NCBI GenBank assembly: GCA_013816445.1 | Contig: JACDEK010000008.1 | Location: 1 to 19,190, forward strand | Source: Candidatus Saccharimonadota bacterium | Lineage (GTDB): Bacteria > Patescibacteriota > Saccharimonadia > CAILAD01 > BJGX01 | Length of the DNA stretch: 19,190 nt | Direction of reading: 5' to 3' | In this document: piece after piece, positions 7,948-12,763 of the stretch | How positions within the stretch are numbered: position 1 is the stretch's first letter | How the letters are laid out: every line of letters starts with the position of its first letter | The notes under the pieces: generated by a model | What the model saw: only the letters and a program-made list of their open reading frames with translations | Database searches by the model: none | What the model was told of the DNA's origin: nothing | Position numbers and translations under genes: made by a program

Positions 7948-8784
7948 GTGTATATGGTTGAAAAAATACGATCCAGTTACATATTTATATTTTTACTACT
8001 GACAATAGTGGCCTTGTTTGTTTTTACAAATAGTGCACAAGCAGATTCGGTCAGTCAAACCTATAATTCACCAACTCAACTAGTCGAGGGTAGTTTAGTT
8101 TCTTTAACTACAAATTCTCAGTCACAAGTGGAGCTGAGTAATGCAGGAAACCTAGATAGATTACTCGGTATTGTAGTAGCTGCCCAAAACAGTTTGGTAA
8201 ATCTTGACACAAGTAACGGTAATACACAGGTGGTTGTTAATGGTCAAACTGGTGTCTTGGTTAGTGATATTAATGGTGAAGTTAAAAATGGTGACCCATT
8301 AACTGCATCTCCACTTAGTGGTGTTGCAATGAAGGCAACTTCACAAAGTAAAATTGTAGGCCTAGCACAGGCAGATTTTATTATAGCAACACAAAAACGC
8401 CCTCAGACTGTTCGGGACAAAGATGGTAAAACAAATACATTTACTATTGGCTTACTACCTGTTAACATTTCAGTTACTCAATATGTTTCACCAGTATCTC
8501 TTGAAGGTAACTCGTTTGTGTCTGGTATACAGGCAGTAGCGATGAGTACAACTGGTAAGCCTGTTTCGGCAGTTAGGGCATTTGTAGCCCTTCTTGTGTT
8601 GTTAATTGCTGTCGGTGTATCAATAGTAATGTTGTACACGTCACTTTCTAGCAGTATTCGATCGATAGGGCGTAATCCCCTTTCGAAACACGCTATTTTA
8701 CTGGGCTTAATACAGATAATAATCGCTGTTGTCGCTATAATGCTATCAGGCTTTGCAATAATGTTTTTAATACTTACACGATGA
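7948..8784 (+). CDS. Secreted-domain protein with C-terminal c-subunit-like hairpin (putative membrane anchor/rotor of an F1-like ATPase)
   Basis: The protein is 278 aa from GTG 7948. Its signal peptide has a basic start, a hydrophobic core at about 10-28 and the cleavage motif SAQA|DS. Residues ~34-205 form an extracellular beta-rich region with no Cys, including GVLVSDINGEVKNGDPLTAS followed by GVAMKAT. The last ~70 residues form two membrane helices (~208-230 and ~250-276) joined by a loop reading SIRSIGRNPLSK, with GRNP at 241-244. This matches the polar loop (R-Q/N-P) of F-ATPase c subunits, which contacts gamma and epsilon. Topology agrees: N-terminus exported, loop cytoplasmic, C-terminus outside. 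The carboxylate about 18 residues after the Pro is replaced by Val262, and neither helix has an Asp or Glu, so ion transport is not expected. Its TGA overlaps the alpha ATG. The gene occupies the place where F0 genes normally sit. The c-like reading is inference from the loop, topology and context. Confidence 0.75.
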   Translation: MYMVEKIRSSYIFIFLLLTIVALFVFTNSAQADSVSQTYNSPTQLVEGSLVSLTTNSQSQVELSNAGNLDRLLGIVVAAQNSLVNLDTSNGNTQVVVNGQTGVLVSDINGEVKNGDPLTASPLSGVAMKATSQSKIVGLAQADFIIATQKRPQTVRDKDGKTNTFTIGLLPVNISVTQYVSPVSLEGNSFVSGIQAVAMSTTGKPVSAVRAFVALLVLLIAVGVSIVMLYTSLSSSIRSIGRNPLSKHAILLGLIQIIIAVVAIMLSGFAIMFLILTR

Positions 8785-10223
8785 TTAAAAAAAATACTTC
8801 ACATTTGAAAGATATACAAAAAATTTCTCACACAGAAGGATTTTCTTCTGTGGTGAGTTCTGTGTATCGTTTTGTTGTGCATATTGAAAATCTCCGGTCA
8901 GCCCAACCAAATGCTATAGTTCAGTTTTCAAATGGTGAAATGGCAATTATTTGGCAGGCAAATGAAAAAGCTACAACTGCACTTTTACTGAGTGCAAATT
9001 CTAAAGTTGAAGTTGGTATGGGTGCCAAGCTAGTGGCTGATAATTTTTCAGTGTATGCTAGTGACAAATTACTCGGAAGAATTGTTGACCCACTTCTGAG
9101 CCCTAAAGACGGTAAGTCAATTGATAAAAAAGGTACTCCTCAGCCCGTATTTGGGTCTGCACCAGGATTTTACGAGCGGGCAATTGTAGACGAACAACTT
9201 GGTACAGGAGTAGTTATGGTTGATACGCTTTTTCCGATCGTAAAAGGACAGAGAATAGCCATTATTGGTGATAATAAGTCAGGAAAAACAACTTTCTTAA
9301 GTCAAGTTGCCCAGTATCAATCAAAAGAAGATACGGTCTTAGTATATGTACTGATTGCAAAACATAAAAATGATATAAATAAGTTACTTGAAAGACTGAA
9401 AGTTGCAGGAGTTTTAGAAAAAACTATTATCGTTGTAGCAGATATTTTTGATGCACTACCACTGAGTTACTTAGCGCCATATGTTGGGTGTGCGATTGCG
9501 GAGAGTTTTTGGCGAGCTGGTAAAAATACAGTTGTTTTTTATGATGACCTAACCGCACACGCCAAGCTGTACCGTGAAATGTCACTTCTTCTTGATGTTC
9601 CACCTGGCCGCGAAGGCTACCCGGGTGATATGTTTTGGCAACACTCATCACTTTTAGAAAGAGCAGGTAAGCTGAAGCGTAATGGTGCATCACAAACAGT
9701 TTTGGCGGTAGGTACAACCCCCACAGGAGACTTAACTGGATATTTGCCCACCAGCTTGATTTCTATGACAGACGGACAAATTGTTTTTGATCTTTCAACA
9801 ATGCATAGAGGTGTTAAGCCAGCAGTAAATGTTGGGGTTTCTGTTAGTCGAGTGGGTGGCAGATCACAGTCAAAGCAATTTGCAGAGTTAGCGTCAAGAG
9901 TACGGGCTGAGCTTGCTAAATATCGAACAGCGAGCGACTTTGCTCGTTTTGGTACTGAGCTTTCTGATGTTGCAACCAAGCAAATTGCACTCGGAGATAA
10001 GCTGTATGAGCTATTTAAACAGCCCCCTGAGTATAGCTATTCCCTGAAAGAACAATACATCATGCTCGAGGCACTTATGCAGTCAAAAGAACCAGAAGAA
10101 GTGAGTATATCTTGGCTCAAAAGTGTGATTCAGGATGTTACTTTGCAAGACATTGATGAAAAAGATTACATTAAGATTGCCAAAGAATTAATAAAGAGTA
10201 ATCCGATGGTGAAAACCCCATGA
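8781..10223 (+). CDS. F1-type ATPase alpha-subunit-like protein
   Basis: At 480 aa this is slightly shorter than a usual alpha subunit (~500-510). The beta-barrel domain spans ~25-95. The nucleotide-binding domain carries the alpha-type P-loop GDNKSGKT at 163-170 (canonical GDRQTGKT), YDDL at 254-257 and PPGREGYPGD at 274-283. The arginine-finger motif SVSRVGG has Arg357. The C-terminal domain contains SDFARFGTEL and KQPPEYSYSLKEQ, both alpha landmarks. All residues needed to complete the catalytic interface of a neighbouring beta are present. The N-terminal ~20 residues, which bind delta in normal enzymes, show no similarity I can recognise, in keeping with the missing delta gene. Translation is coupled to the c-like gene (ATGA overlap) and to gamma (another ATGA). 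It is clearly divergent from bioenergetic alpha, so I leave the symbol blank. Alternatives such as FliI or Rho are excluded by the alpha-specific motifs and the neighbours. Confidence 0.92.
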   Translation: MIKKNTSHLKDIQKISHTEGFSSVVSSVYRFVVHIENLRSAQPNAIVQFSNGEMAIIWQANEKATTALLLSANSKVEVGMGAKLVADNFSVYASDKLLGRIVDPLLSPKDGKSIDKKGTPQPVFGSAPGFYERAIVDEQLGTGVVMVDTLFPIVKGQRIAIIGDNKSGKTTFLSQVAQYQSKEDTVLVYVLIAKHKNDINKLLERLKVAGVLEKTIIVVADIFDALPLSYLAPYVGCAIAESFWRAGKNTVVFYDDLTAHAKLYREMSLLLDVPPGREGYPGDMFWQHSSLLERAGKLKRNGASQTVLAVGTTPTGDLTGYLPTSLISMTDGQIVFDLSTMHRGVKPAVNVGVSVSRVGGRSQSKQFAELASRVRAELAKYRTASDFARFGTELSDVATKQIALGDKLYELFKQPPEYSYSLKEQYIMLEALMQSKEPEEVSISWLKSVIQDVTLQDIDEKDYIKIAKELIKSNPMVKTP

Positions 10224-11071
10224 ACAAACCATCAGATATTTATCAGCAATATAAAGACACTGTGACCATTGAAGAGGTTTCGCGGGTTTTTGAAAATATT
10301 GCATCAATTGAGATTCGTCAGATTAAAGATAGAGTTATTGCTAGTCGAGATTTTTTTCATGAACTGTGGAGTATGTATGTGCAATTAAGGATTGATAGCG
10401 GAAAGTCTACTCCTGAGATATCTCGCTTAGGTACAAATAATAAGACAGCAATAGTGCTTATTAGTTCAGATGAGTCACTTGGCGGTACTATTGATGAGCG
10501 ATTAATCGACGAAACTCTGTCAGCTACAGATCCTCATAAAGCCGACTATTTTGTTATAGGCGTACGGGGTGCCAGGATTTTGCGTAGCCATGGTATTGAG
10601 CCAGCTGGTATTTTTCCTCTGCCTGATATAACTAAGCCAGTTGATGTCATACCGCTTATTTCGAGAACACAAGACTACAAAACCACAGTTATTTATTTTG
10701 AACAGTTTGTTAGTATTGAAGTGCAGCAAATTCAAGTTTTTGAATTAGTGTCTGGCATTCAAAAACTGTCTGATTCTGAGGTGAATAGAAATGATACAAC
10801 TCTTATTTTCTCAAGTGATTATATCTTTGAACCTTCACTAGAGTCAGTCGTTGATTATTTAGAAAGTATGATGCGTGCAACTGCACTGACAGAGTTGATT
10901 TTAGAGTCACGCTTAGCACAGCTAGCCAGTCGCTTTAACGCAATGAACAGAGCTAGTAATAATGCTAGTGAGCTAGGAAAAGATTTATTCTCTGCCTATC
11001 GTAGACGAAAGCGTCAGCAAGATTATGCAGACTCACGAATTTTCTTACAAAAAAAGATGGGAGTACTATGA
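10220..11071 (+). CDS. F1-type ATPase gamma-subunit-like protein (central stalk)
   Basis: The protein has 283 aa, the usual gamma length. The C-terminal helix is diagnostic: SRFNAMNRASNNASELGKDL then FSAYRRRKRQQ, corresponding to the gamma signature around A-R-M-x-A-M-x-x-A-S-x-N-A…L-x-x-x-Y-N-x-x-R-Q. The middle Rossmann-like domain has TAIVLISSDESLGGTIDERL, the counterpart of TSDRGLCGGLN, and YFVIGVRGARILRSHGI. The N-terminal helix (about 15-55) aligns in position with the canonical one but lacks the K-x-T-x-A-M-x-M-V-A sequence. Gamma should form the shaft turning inside the alpha/beta ring and touch the c-like loop at its foot. The gene lies between alpha and beta with 4-nt ATGA overlaps on both sides, the canonical atpA-G-D position. 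It is more diverged than alpha or beta, as gamma usually is. Confidence 0.88.
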   Translation: MNKPSDIYQQYKDTVTIEEVSRVFENIASIEIRQIKDRVIASRDFFHELWSMYVQLRIDSGKSTPEISRLGTNNKTAIVLISSDESLGGTIDERLIDETLSATDPHKADYFVIGVRGARILRSHGIEPAGIFPLPDITKPVDVIPLISRTQDYKTTVIYFEQFVSIEVQQIQVFELVSGIQKLSDSEVNRNDTTLIFSSDYIFEPSLESVVDYLESMMRATALTELILESRLAQLASRFNAMNRASNNASELGKDLFSAYRRRKRQQDYADSRIFLQKKMGVL

Positions 11072-12381
11072 AAGTTCAACAGGGAAATATCATTGCTATT
11101 AAAGGACTAATTGTTACAATTCAGTTTGATACAAAACTACCTGATATCTCAGCTGTTTTGCAACATTCTGAAATTACTTCCATACGATTTATTGTACTAG
11201 CCCATACCGATATCCATACTTTAAAAGCGCTAAATTTAGCAGAAAGCTACAGTGTTGCGATTGGCCAGTCTGTTCATCTTCTGGATGAGAACCTATCTGT
11301 TCCAGTTGGTCCAAAAAGCCTAGGAAGAGTGTTTAATGCACTTGGTGAAACTGTTGACTCAGGCAGCTCTCTTGAGGGCATTGAAACTATTCCAACAAGA
11401 AACTATCAACGTACTGAAGTAGATTTTAGCTTACAGCAACAGAAAGTTATTGAAACAGGCATTAAGGTGATAGACTTTTTTGCGCCATTCGTGCAAGGAA
11501 GAAAAACGGGAATTATAGGAGGAGCTGGTGTTGGTAAGACAGTTTTGGTGACGGAGCTTATGCATAATATCTGCAAAAATGACTCAGGTGTGTCATTTTT
11601 TGTTGGTATTGGTGAGCGTATTCGTGAAGCCCATGAGCTGTATGAGACATTACAAAAACAAGATTTACTTCGCAATACGACGATGTATTTAGGGCAAATG
11701 AATGAGTCGGCAGCAATGCGAAGTTTAGCGGGATTGTCAGCTGCTGCTGCTGCACGCTGGTGGAGAGATAAAGAGAAAAAAGATGTTTTGTTCTTTGTAG
11801 ATAATATTTATCGTTATTTACAGGCGGGTAACGAACTTTCAACAATGCTTGGAGAAACTGCTTCTGAGGGTGGGTATCAGCCAACAATGTTTACAGACTT
11901 GGCAAAATTTCAAGAGGGTTTAGATAGTAATGCCAATGCATCAATTACATCAGTAGAGTCTATTTATATTCCGGCCGATGATATTAGTGACCCAGCTGTG
12001 GTTGAGATTTATCAGCAACTTGATTCGGTTATTGTTTTATCTCGAGATATTATGGAGCGTGGAATATTGCCAGCGGTAGATTTAACAGCCACTTCGTCTT
12101 CACTCTTAACTCCTGAGATAGTTGGTGAGAGACACTACTTGCTTGTTTCACAAGTACAACAGATTATGGAAAAATATAATAGTCTAAAAGGAATAATTGC
12201 TATCATTGGAGAGAGTGAACTAAGCTTGAAAGATCGCGCAGACTACCAAAAAGCCAAGCGATTAATTGATTATTTTACTCAATCGTTGTTTGTGACGGAA
12301 GCACTTACAGGTACTGAAGGGCAATATGTGAGTCGACAAGATATGCTTTCTGGGGTAGAAGAAATAATTGCAGGCTCGTGA
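11068..12381 (+). CDS. F1-type ATPase beta-subunit-like protein (catalytic)
   Basis: At 437 aa it is somewhat shorter than a usual beta (~460-480). The N-terminal barrel leads to VPVGPKSLGRVFNALGE, a close match to the beta landmark VPVGxxTLGRIFNVLGE. P-loop GGAGVGKT is at 151-158 and GERIREAHELYE carries the general base Glu183 and Arg184. Walker B is FFVDNIYRY with Asp245, then LQAGNELSTMLGE and GGYQPT. YIPADDISDPA and IVLSRDIMERG follow. These residues predict an active ATPase. Two regions differ: the adenine-pocket Tyr of GIYPAVDP is Leu334 (GILPAVDL), and the DELSEED lever is SELSLKD (383-389). The gene overlaps gamma by ATGA and has its own GGGAG site at 11059-11063. Epsilon follows after a short gap. 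As with alpha, it belongs to a divergent F1-like set, so no symbol is given. Confidence 0.93.
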   Translation: MKVQQGNIIAIKGLIVTIQFDTKLPDISAVLQHSEITSIRFIVLAHTDIHTLKALNLAESYSVAIGQSVHLLDENLSVPVGPKSLGRVFNALGETVDSGSSLEGIETIPTRNYQRTEVDFSLQQQKVIETGIKVIDFFAPFVQGRKTGIIGGAGVGKTVLVTELMHNICKNDSGVSFFVGIGERIREAHELYETLQKQDLLRNTTMYLGQMNESAAMRSLAGLSAAAAARWWRDKEKKDVLFFVDNIYRYLQAGNELSTMLGETASEGGYQPTMFTDLAKFQEGLDSNANASITSVESIYIPADDISDPAVVEIYQQLDSVIVLSRDIMERGILPAVDLTATSSSLLTPEIVGERHYLLVSQVQQIMEKYNSLKGIIAIIGESELSLKDRADYQKAKRLIDYFTQSLFVTEALTGTEGQYVSRQDMLSGVEEIIAGS

Positions 12382-12395
12382 TGCGCAGTACTTAT

Positions 12396-12402
12396 AGAAA
12401 GG
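12396..12402 (+). promoter_or_regulatory. Ribosome binding site (AGAAAGG) for the epsilon-like gene
   Basis: AGAAAGG precedes three consecutive in-frame ATG codons at 12404, 12407 and 12410. Spacing is 1, 4 and 7 bases respectively, so the third ATG is the best placed. Confidence 0.55.
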
Positions 12403-12409
12403 TATGATG

Positions 12410-12661
12410 ATGGAACAAGAACTTATAAAAGTAAAAATTTTTTCTCCTTTTGAAGTATTTTACGAAGGCTTGGCGTATAGTCTTTCGGCGAGTAATGAGA
12501 CTGGCCCATTTGATATACTTCATGATCATACTAACTTCATTAGTTTACTATTAAAAGGTACTGTACTACTCAATACGCCTTATGGCGAACGTAATTTTTC
12601 ACTGAACCGGGGAGTATTGAAGGCTCACAATAATTTGATCATTATTTTTGCTAATGTTTAA
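12410..12661 (+). CDS. F1-type ATPase epsilon-subunit-like protein, N-terminal beta domain only
   Basis: The protein has 83 aa from ATG 12410 (85 if read from 12404). Almost the whole length aligns with the epsilon beta-sandwich: KIFSPFEVFYEGLAYSLSA, then GPFDILHDHTNFISLLLKG, the counterpart of GEFGILPNHAPLLTALxxG, and a final strand ending NNLIIIFANV. A usual epsilon has ~130-140 residues and ends in two helices that can rise along gamma and inhibit ATP hydrolysis; that hairpin is absent. The remaining domain is the part that binds gamma and the c-ring loop, so a structural role at the foot of the central stalk is expected. It lies 28 bases after beta and closes the operon in the canonical position. 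The reading is firm from motif order and context. Confidence 0.87.
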   Translation: MEQELIKVKIFSPFEVFYEGLAYSLSASNETGPFDILHDHTNFISLLLKGTVLLNTPYGERNFSLNRGVLKAHNNLIIIFANV

Positions 12662-12672
12662 GGGTATAGTAC

Positions 12673-12701
12673 TTGTTCTCTCTAATCATAAGAGTTATAC
12701 T
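12673..12701 (+). promoter_or_regulatory. Promoter of the first fibre gene
   Basis: TTGTTC (12673-12678) and TATACT (12696-12701) have an ideal 17-base spacing. The boxes are almost the same as those of the second fibre gene (TTGTTT / TATACT, 17 bases), suggesting shared control. CATAAGA lies in the spacer at 12687-12693. Confidence 0.7.
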
Positions 12702-12704
12702 ATT

Positions 12705-12735
12705 ACTGTAGTACCAATTACAACTCTACTACAGT
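12705..12735 (+). promoter_or_regulatory. Inverted repeat at the presumed transcript start of the first fibre gene
   Basis: ACTGTAGTA (12705-12713) and TACTACAGT (12727-12735) are perfect 9-base inverted repeats around a 13-base loop. The left arm begins 3 bases after the -10 box, so the element could be an operator or a stem-loop at the very 5' end of the mRNA. It is not followed by a T run, so it is not a terminator. Confidence 0.6.
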
Positions 12736-12763
12736 CAAAATGCTAGAGTAAACAATTGAGGCA

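Noticed and set aside
8781..8784. TGA recoding (as in Gracilibacteria/SR1)
   Set aside because: TGA ends the c-like, alpha and gamma frames exactly at ATGA overlaps, and no in-frame TGA is needed to read any gene, so the standard code applies.
11068..12381. FliI/YscN-type secretion ATPase
   Set aside because: A flagellar or type III ATPase works as a homohexamer. Here separate alpha and beta proteins plus gamma and epsilon are present, and no flagellar or injectisome gene is seen.
7948..12661. The operon as a normal bioenergetic ATP synthase, an N-ATPase, or a V/A-type ATPase
   Set aside because: The a, b and delta genes are missing and the c-like helices have no carboxylate. N-ATPase operons start with beta and epsilon and include a and c. 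V/A-type subunits have different motifs and lack a gamma of this kind.
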